Assembly (NCBI GenBank): GCA_947084925.1
Contig: CAMTUJ010000006.1
Span: forward strand, 15,720-79,719
Direction: 5' to 3'
Source: JAGPUQ01 sp947084925
GTDB taxonomy: Bacteria; Pseudomonadota; Gammaproteobacteria; Pseudomonadales; Porticoccaceae
Length of the DNA: 64,000 nt
Shown: piece by piece, positions 6,864 through 16,839 of the stretch
How the letters are laid out: each line of letters opens with the position of its first letter
Numbering within the stretch: position 1 is the first letter of the stretch
Program-made: the position numbers and the translations under genes
The notes under the pieces: model-generated
Database searches by the model: none
What the model saw: the letters and a program-made list of their open reading frames with translations, nothing else
Told to the model about the DNA's origin: nothing

Positions 6864-9818
6864 ATGAAAAGAATGCTTATCAATGCCACGCAGCCGGAAG
6901 AGTTGCGTGTCGCACTGGTCGATGGCCAGTTGCTCTATGACCTGGATATCGAAAACCGTACCCGGGAGCAGAAAAAAGCCAATATCTACAAGGGTGTCAT
7001 CACCCGGGTAGAGCCCAGTCTGGAAGCGGCGTTCGTCAATTACGGCGCGGAAAAGCACGGCTTTCTGCCGCTCAAGGAAATCGCCCGCGAATATTTCAAG
7101 CGCCGCCCCGCCGACCCCCAGGGCAAGGTCAAGATCAAGGAAATCCTTGAGGAAGGCCAGGAAGTCATCGTTCAGGTCGAGAAAGAAGAGCGCGGCAGCA
7201 AGGGCGCGGCACTGACGACTTTCGTCAGTCTGGCCGGCCGCTACATGGTGCTGATGCCCAACAACCCCCGCGCCGGCGGTATTTCACGCCGCATCGAGGG
7301 CGAGGAGCGCGATCAACTGCGCGACGCACTCAAAGGCCTGGAAATCCCCGAGGCGTGCGGCGTCATCGTGCGCACGGCCGGCATCGGCCGCTCGGCCGAA
7401 GAACTCCAGTGGGACCTGGATTACCTGCTCCACCTGTGGCAGACCATCGAGCGCGAAGCCCAGCAGGCCAAGGCGCCGAAATTCCTGTTCCAGGAAAGCA
7501 ACGTCATCATCCGCGCCATCCGCGACTATCTGCGCCCCGACGTGGGCGAGGTCATCGTCGACAGCAAGGAGGCTTACCAACTCGCCGCCGCCTTCGTCCA
7601 GCAGGTCATGCCGGACGAAGCCGGCAGAGTGAAGTATTACAACGACAGCGTGCCGCTGTTCAATCGTTACCAGATCGAACAGCAGATCGAAACCGCGTTT
7701 CAGCGCGAAGTGAAACTGCCATCGGGCGGCTCCATCGTCATCGACATCACCGAAGCATTGGTCTCCATCGACATCAACTCGGCGCGCGCAACCAAGGGCG
7801 GCGATATCGAGGAAACCGCACTGCACACGAATCTGGAAGCGGCCGACGAGATCGCCCGCCAGCTGCGGTTGCGCGACGTGGGCGGCCTCATCGTCATCGA
7901 CTTCATCGACATGCTGTCGAGCAAGAACCAGCGCCTGGTGGAGGATCGCATGCGTGTGGCTCTGGAAGTCGACCGCGCCAGGGTACAGCTGGGACGAATT
8001 TCCCGCTTCGGCCTGTTGGAAATGTCTCGGCAGCGCTTGCGACCTTCGCTCGAAGAAATGACCTTCAAGGTATGCCCGCGCTGCGATGGCCAGGGCACGA
8101 TCCGTGGCACCCGCTCCCTGGCCCTGTCGATCCTGCGCCTCGTCGAGGAGGAGGCGCAAAAAGAAAACAGCGTACAGATTCGCGCCATTACGCCGGTCGC
8201 CGTCGCCACTTTCCTGCTCAACGAGAAGCGCCGGGCGATTCTCGATATCGAGACCCGCCACGGGATTCGCGTCGCCATCCTGCCCAGCGAAAGCATGGAA
8301 ACCCCGCATTACGAAGTCCAGCGCATTCGCGAACAGGACAATGTGCCGGACATGTACAGCTATCAGGTCATCAACCAGCTGACTGCCGAAAATCTGCCCG
8401 ACCCGCTGGAAATCGAGTCCGCTCCGCTGTTGCCGGAACCCGCCGTACAGTCGCTGCCGCCACAGTCTCCCGCGCCCATGCCGGCACCGCAGCGCGCGGT
8501 GGCTCCCGCACCCGAAATTCCCGTGACGCCCCCGGCCAGCACCCGCAAAAGCTGGCTCAAACGCTTGCTGGGCACGCTCGTGGGCACCGAAGAACCGGTG
8601 CCGCTCGCGGTGGAACCCCCACCGGCTCCGGCGGCGCAAAAACCAGCCGCACGGCGCAATCATCGCCGTCCGACCGAGAATTCGGCCGACGGCTCCGCAA
8701 TGCCGGGTCCGCAAGGCCCGAGCCGGGGCCGACGCGGAGGTCGTGGGCGCGGGCGCCCGGCCGGCACCGGTGACGCCGTTGCGGCTTCAACGGCGGAGCC
8801 GGTAGCCGTACGGACTCCGCCAGCACGGACTCCGCCAGTCGACGACGAAGAATCCACACGCACCGGCGAAGACGGCCGTCCGCGCCGCAGCCGACGCCGC
8901 CGCCGGCCCGCACGGGATGATCAGGACAAGATCGTTACCGACGGCTTCGAAGATCAGGCGTTGTTGCCCGAAGCGGCCATCCGGGAGGACGCGGAGGCAG
9001 TTCCGTCACCGCGCCCGCCGCGACGCCCCGACGGAGAGCGTCGGCAACCGAAACGGCGACGTGAACGTCAGCCGTTGCCTGAAGGTGCGGCAGAGCCGAC
9101 GGAAAGCCCGATGATCGAAGCTGCGCCCGTCGCACTCACCATCGCGGAGCCCGCCGCCGCGCCCGCGACCGATGTGCGCGACTTCACCGCGCTCGAGGCT
9201 AGTCCGCTGCTCAACATGGCGCCCGAGATCCTTGCGGGAGACAACGGATGGAACGACCTCCCGGAGCCTGAGGCAGTTGCGTTCGAATCTCCGGCCGTTG
9301 GAGCCCCGGCAGAGGAAGTGGTCCCCGCCCCCCAGGATGCCAGTTACTCCTCCCCGGCCGCCGCCATTCCCACGTCGGAGCCTGCGGCAGAGATCGACGA
9401 CGCACATCCCCAGCGCCAACTGGGATTCGACGTGGGCGACAGCACGCAGACGGTCGCCACCGCTGAACCCGTTGCGCAGACCGATGGCTTTGCCGAAGCT
9501 CAGGACATGCCCAGCGCGCCAACTGAAGCGCTGGCAAGCACCACGGCCGAACCCCGGCGTGCGACCAACGATCCGCGCGCCAGGCCACGCCAGGTCGCCG
9601 CAATCACCGTGGTGACATCCAGCGTCCCGGTGCCCTTGTCAGGTCCGATCGATACCAGCCTGCCGCCGCCCGTGGCGGTCAGCGCGACGACCGCGCCGCG
9701 TCCGGCGAACGATCCCCGCAGATCACGCGCCAAACCGCTGGCGGAGAGCCAGGCCTCGGCTCCCGAGGCACAGGTTCAGGAGGCGACCGCGCTGACGGAG
9801 TCCGGCGCAGACACCTGA
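6864..9818 (+). CDS. rne: Ribonuclease E
   Basis: RNase E is the main mRNA-decay endonuclease and degradosome scaffold. The 984-residue protein starts at ATG 6864 (MKRMLINATQ) after an AGGA site; the upstream open frame is ignored. The catalytic half is highly conserved: an S1 domain near the N-terminus, metal-binding Asp303 and Asp346, and the zinc-link CPRC at 404-407. These positions are identical to E. coli numbering. The C-terminal half (about 510-984) is disordered and rich in Pro, Ala and Arg. It has an arginine-rich RNA-binding patch (RRGGRGRGRP) and further basic clusters, typical of the degradosome tail. RNase E and RNase R (rnr) are both in this window. Confidence 0.97.
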   Translation: MKRMLINATQPEELRVALVDGQLLYDLDIENRTREQKKANIYKGVITRVEPSLEAAFVNYGAEKHGFLPLKEIAREYFKRRPADPQGKVKIKEILEEGQEVIVQVEKEERGSKGAALTTFVSLAGRYMVLMPNNPRAGGISRRIEGEERDQLRDALKGLEIPEACGVIVRTAGIGRSAEELQWDLDYLLHLWQTIEREAQQAKAPKFLFQESNVIIRAIRDYLRPDVGEVIVDSKEAYQLAAAFVQQVMPDEAGRVKYYNDSVPLFNRYQIEQQIETAFQREVKLPSGGSIVIDITEALVSIDINSARATKGGDIEETALHTNLEAADEIARQLRLRDVGGLIVIDFIDMLSSKNQRLVEDRMRVALEVDRARVQLGRISRFGLLEMSRQRLRPSLEEMTFKVCPRCDGQGTIRGTRSLALSILRLVEEEAQKENSVQIRAITPVAVATFLLNEKRRAILDIETRHGIRVAILPSESMETPHYEVQRIREQDNVPDMYSYQVINQLTAENLPDPLEIESAPLLPEPAVQSLPPQSPAPMPAPQRAVAPAPEIPVTPPASTRKSWLKRLLGTLVGTEEPVPLAVEPPPAPAAQKPAARRNHRRPTENSADGSAMPGPQGPSRGRRGGRGRGRPAGTGDAVAASTAEPVAVRTPPARTPPVDDEESTRTGEDGRPRRSRRRRRPARDDQDKIVTDGFEDQALLPEAAIREDAEAVPSPRPPRRPDGERRQPKRRRERQPLPEGAAEPTESPMIEAAPVALTIAEPAAAPATDVRDFTALEASPLLNMAPEILAGDNGWNDLPEPEAVAFESPAVGAPAEEVVPAPQDASYSSPAAAIPTSEPAAEIDDAHPQRQLGFDVGDSTQTVATAEPVAQTDGFAEAQDMPSAPTEALASTTAEPRRATNDPRARPRQVAAITVVTSSVPVPLSGPIDTSLPPPVAVSATTAPRPANDPRRSRAKPLAESQASAPEAQVQEATALTESGADT

Positions 9819-9828
9819 GCCAGCAGCG

Positions 9829-9863
9829 CGTAGTTCGCCGGAGGTGAACCCCGGCGAACTACG
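9829..9863. terminator. Strong hairpin after rne
   Basis: A perfect 13-bp inverted repeat (9829-9841 and 9851-9863) with a 9-base loop begins 10 bases after the rne stop. No run of T follows on either strand, so it may act as a 3' stabilising hairpin or a weak terminator rather than a classical intrinsic terminator. It lies between the convergent rne and tal genes. Confidence 0.5.
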
Positions 9864-10035
9864 GCGCATCCCGGCAACGCCAGGACGTCACCGCGAGAGG
9901 GCGTCCTGGATCCGGTCGAGTTTGAAAGTGCTCGGAATAATCCGCTTTCATGGTTCGGGCCTTCGACGGGCACTGGACCCACCACGGACGGAATCAGCAA
10001 GCTACCGTTCATCCCGGGCCAGTCGAAGGATTCAA

Positions 10036-11151
10036 TCAGAGGTTTTGATCCCCACACCGCGCCGCCAGCAGCGCCAACAATGCGTCATGCGCAGCGCAGA
10101 ATTTGTCCACACCCTCGCGCTCGAGTTGTTCCGCCACCCGCTCCATGTCGATGCCCGCCGCCGCCAGGCGTGCGATCTGTTGCGCTGCCGCCGCGATGCC
10201 CGGCACCAGACGCAGCGCCGGATCGCCGTGGTCCCGATAGGCCTCCAGCGTCGCGGGCGGCAGCGTATTGACCGTGTCCGGGGCGATCAGCTCTTCGACG
10301 TAGCGCACATCGCTGTACGCCGGGTCCTTGGTGGACGTCGACGCCCACAGCAGTCGCTGGGGTTGAGCGCCCGCCGCGGCCAGCGCCTGCCAGCGCGCCG
10401 CCTGGGTCCACTCCTGGTAATGGCGGTAGGCGAGCCGGGCACACGCCAGCGCCGCCGTACCCCGCAAGGTGACTGCCTCGGGCTGCGCAACACTCCGTTG
10501 ATCGAGTTCGGCATCCACCAGGGTGTCGATCCGGCTGATGAAAAAGCTCGCCACCGAAGCGATCCCCACCAGCGGCTGCCCCGCGCCGCGGCGCTGTTCA
10601 AGCCCCGCCACGAAAGCCTCCGCCACCTCGCGATAACGCGCCACCGAAAACAGCAAGGTGACGTTGAGATTCACGCCCGCCGCAACGAGCTGCGTGATGG
10701 CCGGAAGGCCCGCGCGGGTACCCGGCACCTTGATCATCAGATTGGGCCGGTCAACGGTCCGCCACAGGGCCAGCGCCTCGGCCACCGTGCCCGCGGTGTC
10801 ATGGGCCAGATGGGGGGAAACCTCCAGGCTGACCAGCCCGTCGCGGCGCCCGGTGGTCTCCCACAGTGGCCGCAGGACATCGGCAGCACGGGTAACGTCG
10901 CCGACGGTCAGCGCCTGATAGAGCCGGTCACCATCCGCGCCGGTCGCCAGCAGCTGCCGGATTTCACCGTCATAAAAATCGTGACGCGCTATCGCGTCTT
11001 CGAAGATGCTCGGATTGGAAGTGACCCCGGCCAGCCCGTCGTCGGCCATCATCGCCGCCAGCCGCCCACCGGTCAGCAAGTCGCGCCGGATATAGTCGAG
11101 CCAGATACTCTGACCCAGCGCACGGAGTCGCAACAACGGGTTCTGCTTCAC
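10036..11151 (-). CDS. tal: Transaldolase (long, actinobacterial-type subfamily)
   Basis: Transaldolase exchanges three-carbon units between sugar phosphates in the non-oxidative pentose phosphate pathway. The 371-residue protein shows DGLAGVTSNPSIFEDAI near the N-terminus, the Schiff-base lysine in LMIKVPGT, and the later WASTSTKDPAY block. This is the ~370-residue form often found fused to or beside glucose-6-phosphate isomerase, not the E. coli TalB form. GTG at 11151 follows a GGAGAGG ribosome site and gives the expected N-terminus, so the extra upstream open frame is not used. No other pentose-phosphate gene is adjacent. Confidence 0.92.
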   Translation of the reverse strand: MKQNPLLRLRALGQSIWLDYIRRDLLTGGRLAAMMADDGLAGVTSNPSIFEDAIARHDFYDGEIRQLLATGADGDRLYQALTVGDVTRAADVLRPLWETTGRRDGLVSLEVSPHLAHDTAGTVAEALALWRTVDRPNLMIKVPGTRAGLPAITQLVAAGVNLNVTLLFSVARYREVAEAFVAGLEQRRGAGQPLVGIASVASFFISRIDTLVDAELDQRSVAQPEAVTLRGTAALACARLAYRHYQEWTQAARWQALAAAGAQPQRLLWASTSTKDPAYSDVRYVEELIAPDTVNTLPPATLEAYRDHGDPALRLVPGIAAAAQQIARLAAAGIDMERVAEQLEREGVDKFCAAHDALLALLAARCGDQNL

Positions 11152-11359
11152 GTTTGACCTCTCCACAAACCGCCAGCACTGGCGCGGCTGGCCAGAGTAC
11201 CTGCCGCAACCCCGACCGCCAAGCGTGACTGCCGTTAACGAGTGTCCTTGCAACGCGTGGGTCTGGTACCCTACGCGCGCCATCCGCTACACCATCCGGC
11301 ACCGCCCCATCCGTTTTTTCGACCACTTGGAAACGCCTAACAATAACGGGAGAAACACC

Positions 11360-11803
11360 ATGACGAATTGCTGCAACTGCATCCACAACACCACCCGGAA
11401 ATTCGGCCCGCTGACCGGTCGCGTGCTGATTGCCGCGCTGTTCATCCCGGCCGGTCTGATGAAAATCCTCGGCTTTACCGGCACCGCGGGCTATATGGCA
11501 GCCAAGGGCCTGCCGATGGTCAACGTCTTGCTGGTGCTCACCATCATCATCGAACTGGGAGGCGGCCTGATGCTGCTGCTCGGCTGGCGTGCCCGCGAGG
11601 CCGCGCTCGTCATGTTTCTGTTCATGATCCCTGTCACTCTGGTGTTTCATGCCTACTGGAACATCGAGGACGCCACCGCGATGGGCGAGCAGCAACGCTA
11701 CTTCATGAAGAACATTGCCATCATGGGCGGTCTGTTGTTCGTCGCCGGGTTCGGTTCCGGCCCGCTCAGCCTGGACGGCGGCGACACCCCCAAATCATCG
11801 TAA
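11360..11803 (+). CDS. DoxX family membrane protein
   Basis: This 147-residue integral membrane protein has four predicted hydrophobic segments. They begin near GRVLIAALFIPAGLMKI, VNVLLVLTIIIELGGGLMLLLG, AALVMFLFMIPVTLVF and NIAIMGGLLFVAG. The first segment and the following GF..TAGYMAAKGLPM stretch fit the DoxX/DoxD-like family, small membrane proteins whose functions vary and are mostly unproven. ATG at 11360 follows GGGAG. An unusual CCNCIHN cysteine cluster lies just before the first membrane segment. A 10-bp-stem hairpin follows the gene. Confidence 0.85.
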   Translation: MTNCCNCIHNTTRKFGPLTGRVLIAALFIPAGLMKILGFTGTAGYMAAKGLPMVNVLLVLTIIIELGGGLMLLLGWRAREAALVMFLFMIPVTLVFHAYWNIEDATAMGEQQRYFMKNIAIMGGLLFVAGFGSGPLSLDGGDTPKSS

Positions 11804-11826
11804 TTCACAGCCCCATTCATCTGATC

Positions 11827-11852
11827 CCGCCGGGGCTTCACTGCCCCGGCGG
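11827..11852. terminator. GC-rich hairpin between the doxX-like gene and the M13 peptidase gene
   Basis: A perfect 10-bp inverted repeat (11827-11836 and 11843-11852) with a 6-base loop (TTCACT) lies 24 bases after the DoxX-family stop and 17 bases before the peptidase ATG. Only two T follow the stem. It could attenuate read-through between the two genes. Confidence 0.45.
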
Positions 11853-11868
11853 TTACCTGGAAACTCCC

Positions 11869-13890
11869 ATGCGCGTCCTCGGTACCCTGTTGTTCGCCTC
11901 CATCCTATTACTGGCCGGTTGTGGGGAGCCGCCCGCAGCCCCGGTGTCAGGTGTCGATCGCTCCGGCATGAATCCACAAATTCATCCGGGAGACGATTTT
12001 TTCGCCTACGCCAACGGCAAGTGGCTGGCCGAGACCGAGATTCCGGCGGATCGCAGCAGCTGGGGCTCGTTTCCGATCTTGCAGGAACAAACCCTGCTGC
12101 AATTGCGCGATATTGCCGCTGCCGCTGCCCGAGAGAGCACGCCGCGGGATTCCGCGCACGCGCGCATCGGGGCTTTCTACAGCGCCTTCATGAATGAGAA
12201 AGTCGTTGCCGAACGCGGTCTCAGTCCCCTGGCGGAAGAACTTTCCGCCATCGCGGCACTCACCGATCACCAGGCCATCGCGGCCTACTTCGGCCACGCC
12301 AGCGTGCTCGGCGTCGGCTCGCCCCTCGAACTCGGCGTGAATCAGGATGACAGGGACGCCACCCATTACATTCTCTATCTGGATCAGGGCGGGCTCGGCC
12401 TGCCCGACCGCGATTATTACTTCGACGCCAGCGAGCATGGCCAGGCGCTGCTCGCGAAGTATCGCGACTTCATGAGCAAGCTGCTCACCCTCGCGGGAGA
12501 ACCTACGCCGGAGGCGACGGTCGCGCGCGTCATCGCACTGGAATCCCGCCTCGCCAGGCACCATTGGAGCCGGGTCGACAACCGCGATGCCGAGAAAACC
12601 TACAATCGCCGCACCGGCGAACAACTGGAGCAATTGCTGGCGAGCTACAACCTGGACGGCTTCATGCGCGCGCAGGGAATCGAGACCATCACCGCCGCCG
12701 TCGTGCGCCAGCCTAGCTACGCAACCGCGCTCAACACCCTGTTCCAGGACACGGCTCCGGACGTGTGGCGGGACTATCTGCGCGTGCGGCTGCTCACCGC
12801 CTTCGCCCCCTATCTGCCACCGGCGTATGCGGACCTGCACTTTGATTTCTACAACCGCACCCTGAGCGGCCAGGCCAAACCCCAGGATCGCTGGAAACGC
12901 GCCATCGACAACCTGAGCGCGCACCTCGGCGAGCAGCTCGGCAAACTCTATGTCGAACAGCATTTCCCGCCCGCGGCCAAGGCGCGGATGGAAGATCTGG
13001 TGAAACATCTGCTGGAAGCCTACCGGGTTTCCATCGGCGAGCTCGGCTGGATGAGCCCGGAAACCCGCGCCCGCGCATTGAAAAAGCTGGATCAGTTCAC
13101 CCCCAAGATCGGCTATCCGGACCAGTGGCGGGATTACACGGGCCTTGATCTGCGCGGCGACGACCTGATCGGCAACATCCTGCGTACCAACGCATTCAAC
13201 CATGCCTACGAACTCGCCAAACTGGGCCGGCCCGTGGATCGCCACGAATGGTTCATGCCGCCGCAACGGATCAACGCCTACTACAATCCCGGGCTGAACG
13301 AGATCGTGTTTCCCGCCGCCATCCTGCAGCCGCCGTTCTTCAATCTGGCGGCGGACGACGCCGTCAACTACGGCGCCATCGGCGCCGTGATCGGTCACGA
13401 AATCGGACACGGCTTCGACGATCAGGGCAGCAAATACGACGGCGACGGCAACCTGAACAACTGGTGGACGCCCGCGGATCGGGCAAACTTCGAGGCCCGC
13501 ACCAAGGTACTCGTCACACAGTACAGCCAGTATGAAGCGCTGCCGGGACGCAAGGTCAATGGCGAGCTGTCGCTGGGTGAGAATATCGGGGATCTGGGCG
13601 GCGTGGGCATCGCGGTGCGGGCCTACCGCATGGCGCTCGCGGGCCAGCCAGCGCCGGTGATCGACGGTTTCAGCGGGGAACAGCGGGTGTTTCTGGGCTG
13701 GGCACAGGCGTGGCGCATGAAACGTCGCGACCAACTGGCGGAACAGCTATTGCGCGTCGCTCCCCACTCGCCGCCGGAGTTTCGCGTCAACGGCGTGGTG
13801 CGCAACATCGACGCCTTCTACGATGCCTTCGACGTCGCCCCCGGCGCCAGGCTCTATCTGCCGCCCGGAGAGCGCGTCAAAATCTGGTGA
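11869..13890 (+). CDS. M13 family zinc metallopeptidase, lipoprotein (neprilysin/PepO-like)
   Basis: This is an exported zinc endopeptidase of the neprilysin family, which cuts peptides in the periplasm or at the outer membrane. The 673-residue precursor begins with a lipoprotein signal peptide: LLLAG followed by Cys18 forms the lipobox. The mature part starts with the family PGDDFFAYANGKWL. The active site HEIGHGFDDQG is at about 510-520, and the third zinc ligand and partner residues are in GENIGDLGG about 58 residues later. The C-terminus ends with a PPGERVKIW-type motif; the usual family ending is CxVW. ATG at 11869 was chosen because it starts the signal peptide; the longer open frame upstream overlaps doxX. 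Confidence 0.94.
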   Translation: MRVLGTLLFASILLLAGCGEPPAAPVSGVDRSGMNPQIHPGDDFFAYANGKWLAETEIPADRSSWGSFPILQEQTLLQLRDIAAAAARESTPRDSAHARIGAFYSAFMNEKVVAERGLSPLAEELSAIAALTDHQAIAAYFGHASVLGVGSPLELGVNQDDRDATHYILYLDQGGLGLPDRDYYFDASEHGQALLAKYRDFMSKLLTLAGEPTPEATVARVIALESRLARHHWSRVDNRDAEKTYNRRTGEQLEQLLASYNLDGFMRAQGIETITAAVVRQPSYATALNTLFQDTAPDVWRDYLRVRLLTAFAPYLPPAYADLHFDFYNRTLSGQAKPQDRWKRAIDNLSAHLGEQLGKLYVEQHFPPAAKARMEDLVKHLLEAYRVSIGELGWMSPETRARALKKLDQFTPKIGYPDQWRDYTGLDLRGDDLIGNILRTNAFNHAYELAKLGRPVDRHEWFMPPQRINAYYNPGLNEIVFPAAILQPPFFNLAADDAVNYGAIGAVIGHEIGHGFDDQGSKYDGDGNLNNWWTPADRANFEARTKVLVTQYSQYEALPGRKVNGELSLGENIGDLGGVGIAVRAYRMALAGQPAPVIDGFSGEQRVFLGWAQAWRMKRRDQLAEQLLRVAPHSPPEFRVNGVVRNIDAFYDAFDVAPGARLYLPPGERVKIW

Positions 13891-13922
13891 GGACACAACG
13901 GGCGCAGCGCCTCCCGGTCAAG

Positions 13923-13947
13923 GCTGTCCTAGCAATCAGGGCAGCCC
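13923..13947. terminator. Possible bidirectional hairpin between peptidase gene and secF
   Basis: A 9-bp stem (one G-T pair) with a 7-base loop lies in the 45-bp gap between two convergent genes and overlaps the secF stop codon. No T run follows, so this is tentative. Confidence 0.3.
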
Positions 13948-14868
13948 GTCGAATTCCTGACTGTCCTTGACCGGCAACAGCAGATCTTCACGCCGCACGC
14001 CCAGCTCGAGCGCCAGCACCGAGGCGACGTAAATCGACGAATAGGTGCCGAAACCGATACCGACCATGAGCGCAATCGAGAAGTTGTGCAGCACTTCGCC
14101 GCCGACAAAAAACAGCGTCAGCACCACGAGCAGGGTGGCGCCCGACGTCAGCAAGGTGCGCTCCAGGGTCTGCGTCATGGACAGATCCATCACTTCTTCG
14201 GGAGACCCCTTGCGCACCAGGCGGAAGTTCTCCCGCACCCGGTCGAACACCACGATGGTGTCATTGATCGAATAACCGATCACCATCAGCACGGCGGCCA
14301 GCACGGTGAGATCGAATTCATAACCAAAGAGCGCGAAAAACCCCACCGTGATGATAACGTCATGGGTCACCGCAAGCGTCGCTCCGAGCGCGAACTTGTA
14401 CTGAAACCGCACCGAGACGTAAATCAGGATTCCGAGCAGCGCCACCAGCACGGCAATCCCGCCCTGATCGCGCAATTCCGCGCCGACCTGGGGACCGACA
14501 AACTCCATGCGGCGCAGCTCCGGCGTACCGCCCGCATCCGGCCCGATCGCCGCGATCACGCGGGTAGCGAGATCGTCGCCGCCTTCACGCAGGCGAATCA
14601 GCAGATCGCTCTCGCTGCCGAAGTGGGCCGCCACCGGACTGACAAAACCAGCCGCGCTCAGCCGCGCACGCACCACCTCGGTTTCCACTGCTTTGGGAAA
14701 GTGCAGTTCGATCTGGGTGCCGCCACTGAAATCGAGTCCCAGCACCAGCCCCTTGAAAACGATGGCGACGATGGAGAGGGTCGTCAACACGGCGGACGCC
14801 AGCAGCGCTGGACGCCGCCAGGCCATGAATTTGATGATCGGGGGATTGCTCACCGGGGAGTCGGCCAT
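13936..14868 (-). CDS. secF: Protein translocase subunit SecF
   Basis: SecF pairs with SecD in the inner membrane to use the proton gradient for late steps of Sec export. The 310-residue protein has an N-terminal membrane helix, the GLDFSGGTQIEL motif at the start of the periplasmic domain, and five more helices at the C-terminus. The conserved block VIGYSINDTIVVFDRVREN is present. It starts three bases after the secD stop, so the two are coupled. The C-terminal extension after the last helix is short. Confidence 0.97.
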   Translation of the reverse strand: MADSPVSNPPIIKFMAWRRPALLASAVLTTLSIVAIVFKGLVLGLDFSGGTQIELHFPKAVETEVVRARLSAAGFVSPVAAHFGSESDLLIRLREGGDDLATRVIAAIGPDAGGTPELRRMEFVGPQVGAELRDQGGIAVLVALLGILIYVSVRFQYKFALGATLAVTHDVIITVGFFALFGYEFDLTVLAAVLMVIGYSINDTIVVFDRVRENFRLVRKGSPEEVMDLSMTQTLERTLLTSGATLLVVLTLFFVGGEVLHNFSIALMVGIGFGTYSSIYVASVLALELGVRREDLLLPVKDSQEFDGLP

Positions 14869-14871
14869 GAA

Positions 14872-16737
14872 TCAGATCCAGAGTTTTTTCGGGTTGCGGT
14901 TGCTGCCGTAAACCAGGTTGGTCAGCGCCCGGGTGCCCATGATGGCGGTAAACATGGAAGTCAGGATGCCGAGCGACAAGGTCACCGCAAACCCCTGCAC
15001 GGGGCCGGTGCCGATGACGTACAAAATACCCGCCACCAGCAAGGTGGTGAGATTCGAGTCGAGGATCGAGGTATAGGCGCGATCATAGCCGGCGGTGATC
15101 GCTCCCTGGATGGTCTGCCCGTTGTGCAACTCCTCGCGGATGCGCGCATTGATCAGCACGTTGGCGTCGACCGCCATCCCCATGGTCAGCACGAACCCGG
15201 CAATGCCCGGCAGGGTGAGCGTGGCGCCGATGATCGACATCAGCGCCGCCAGAATCACCATGTTGGCGGTCAGCGCCAGGTTGGCGAAAAGCCCGAACAT
15301 GCGGTAATAGAACAGCATGAAGACGACCACCACCGCCAATCCGATCTCGGTGGAGAGCACCCCGGCCGAAATATTTTCCGCGCCGAGCGAGGGTCCGATG
15401 GTGCGTTCCTCGGCGAACTTCATGGGTGCCGCGAGGGCGCCCGCGCGCAGCAGCAAGGCGAGCTCGGACGCTTCCTGCGGGCTGCTCAGCCCAGTGATGC
15501 GGAACTGCACCCCCAGGGCGCTCTGGATGGTCGCCAGACTGATGATCTTCTTTTCCTGGTAATCGACCGGAATTTTTTCGGTAACGCCCTCGGCATTGGT
15601 CCGCTCTTCGGTGCGTTGCCGGGTCTCCACGAACAGCACTCCGAGACGGCGCCCGACATTGCTGCGGGTGGCGCGGGACATGGCGCGACCACCATCGCTG
15701 TCCAGCGTGATATTGACCTGGGGCTGCCCGTTTTCGTCGTAGCCGGACGCCGCGTTGATGACCCGGTCGCCGGTAATCACCAGATCGCGCTCCAGCCAGG
15801 CTTTCGGCTCGCGCCGATCGGATGTTTCGCGAAATTCGAAACTTTCCCGCGCCAGACCTTCGCCTTTCGCTTCGAGGCGAAATTCGAGATTGGCGGTCTT
15901 GCCGATGATGCGCTTGGCTTCGGCCGTGTCCTGCACACCGGGCAACTGCACCACGATGCGATTGCGGCCCTGGCGCTGGACCAGGGGCTCCGACACGCCG
16001 AGCTCATTGACCCGGTTGCGCAGGGTTGTCAGATTCTGGGAGACGGCGTAATCCTCACGCTCGGCAATGACTTGCGGCCCCGGCGTCAGGCTGAGCAGGT
16101 GGCGGCCATCGCTGTCGGTGGGCGCCGCCACCAGTTCGCGGAAATCGCCGACCGCCGCAATGGCCGCAGCGCGGTCTCGGCGCTCCGCCGAGTCGAAGGT
16201 GGCCAGGATATGGTTCCCCTCCACCCGCACGAACTGGTAGCGCGCCTCAGTGCCGGCGGCGCGCAGAGCTTCGCGCAACTGCGTGGATTTTGTCTCCAGG
16301 TACGCCGCCATGACGTCGCTGGTATCCACTTCGAGCAGAAAGTGGACGCCGCCGGAAAGATCGAGGCCCAGCTTCATGGGCTTGGCTTTCAGGTTCGACA
16401 GCCAGGTCGGCGTGGTCGGTGCGAGATTGAGCGCCACCACATAGTCGAAGCCCAATGCCTGCTGTACCACCCGCTTGGCGGCAAGCTGCTGATCGCGTTC
16501 GCGTACCCGGATGAGGCCGCTGTTGCCGGTCATCAACTCCCCGAAGTGGCCAATGCCGGCCGCGTCCAGCGCCGCGGCGGCGCTGGCGAGCACGGCGTCA
16601 TCCATCCGGGTCGCGCTGTTTTGCGCGGAAATCTGGACGGCCGGATCCGGCGCATAGAGGTTCGGCGCGGCATAGACGAACGAGATCGCCAGCACGCACA
16701 GAATCAGCAGGTATTTCCAAAGCGGATAGCGATTCAT
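14872..16737 (-). CDS. secD: Protein translocase subunit SecD
   Basis: SecD is the larger subunit of the SecDF proton-driven translocation motor. The 621-residue protein begins MNRYPLWKYLLIL, matching E. coli SecD, which decides the ATG at 16737 over an in-frame TTG at 16761. It has LGLDLSGGVHFLLEVD in the first periplasmic region and the C-terminal six-helix region with GMAVDANVLINARIREE. It follows tgt, but yajC, which normally sits between tgt and secD, is absent: only 102 bp separate the two genes. Confidence 0.97.
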   Translation of the reverse strand: MNRYPLWKYLLILCVLAISFVYAAPNLYAPDPAVQISAQNSATRMDDAVLASAAAALDAAGIGHFGELMTGNSGLIRVRERDQQLAAKRVVQQALGFDYVVALNLAPTTPTWLSNLKAKPMKLGLDLSGGVHFLLEVDTSDVMAAYLETKSTQLREALRAAGTEARYQFVRVEGNHILATFDSAERRDRAAAIAAVGDFRELVAAPTDSDGRHLLSLTPGPQVIAEREDYAVSQNLTTLRNRVNELGVSEPLVQRQGRNRIVVQLPGVQDTAEAKRIIGKTANLEFRLEAKGEGLARESFEFRETSDRREPKAWLERDLVITGDRVINAASGYDENGQPQVNITLDSDGGRAMSRATRSNVGRRLGVLFVETRQRTEERTNAEGVTEKIPVDYQEKKIISLATIQSALGVQFRITGLSSPQEASELALLLRAGALAAPMKFAEERTIGPSLGAENISAGVLSTEIGLAVVVVFMLFYYRMFGLFANLALTANMVILAALMSIIGATLTLPGIAGFVLTMGMAVDANVLINARIREELHNGQTIQGAITAGYDRAYTSILDSNLTTLLVAGILYVIGTGPVQGFAVTLSLGILTSMFTAIMGTRALTNLVYGSNRNPKKLWI

Positions 16738-16839
16738 GAAGTGGGGAGGGGCCTTGGCCAAAGCGCGCGATTATAGGTCAATCCCCCCTGCCCTCCAACG
16801 AACATTGCCTGCCGGGCAAGGCACTGCTTCGGCAGCCGG

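Noticed and set aside
14086..16776. 896-residue plus-strand frame opposite secD and secF
   Set aside because: Antisense artefact of two well-supported genes, with no domain.
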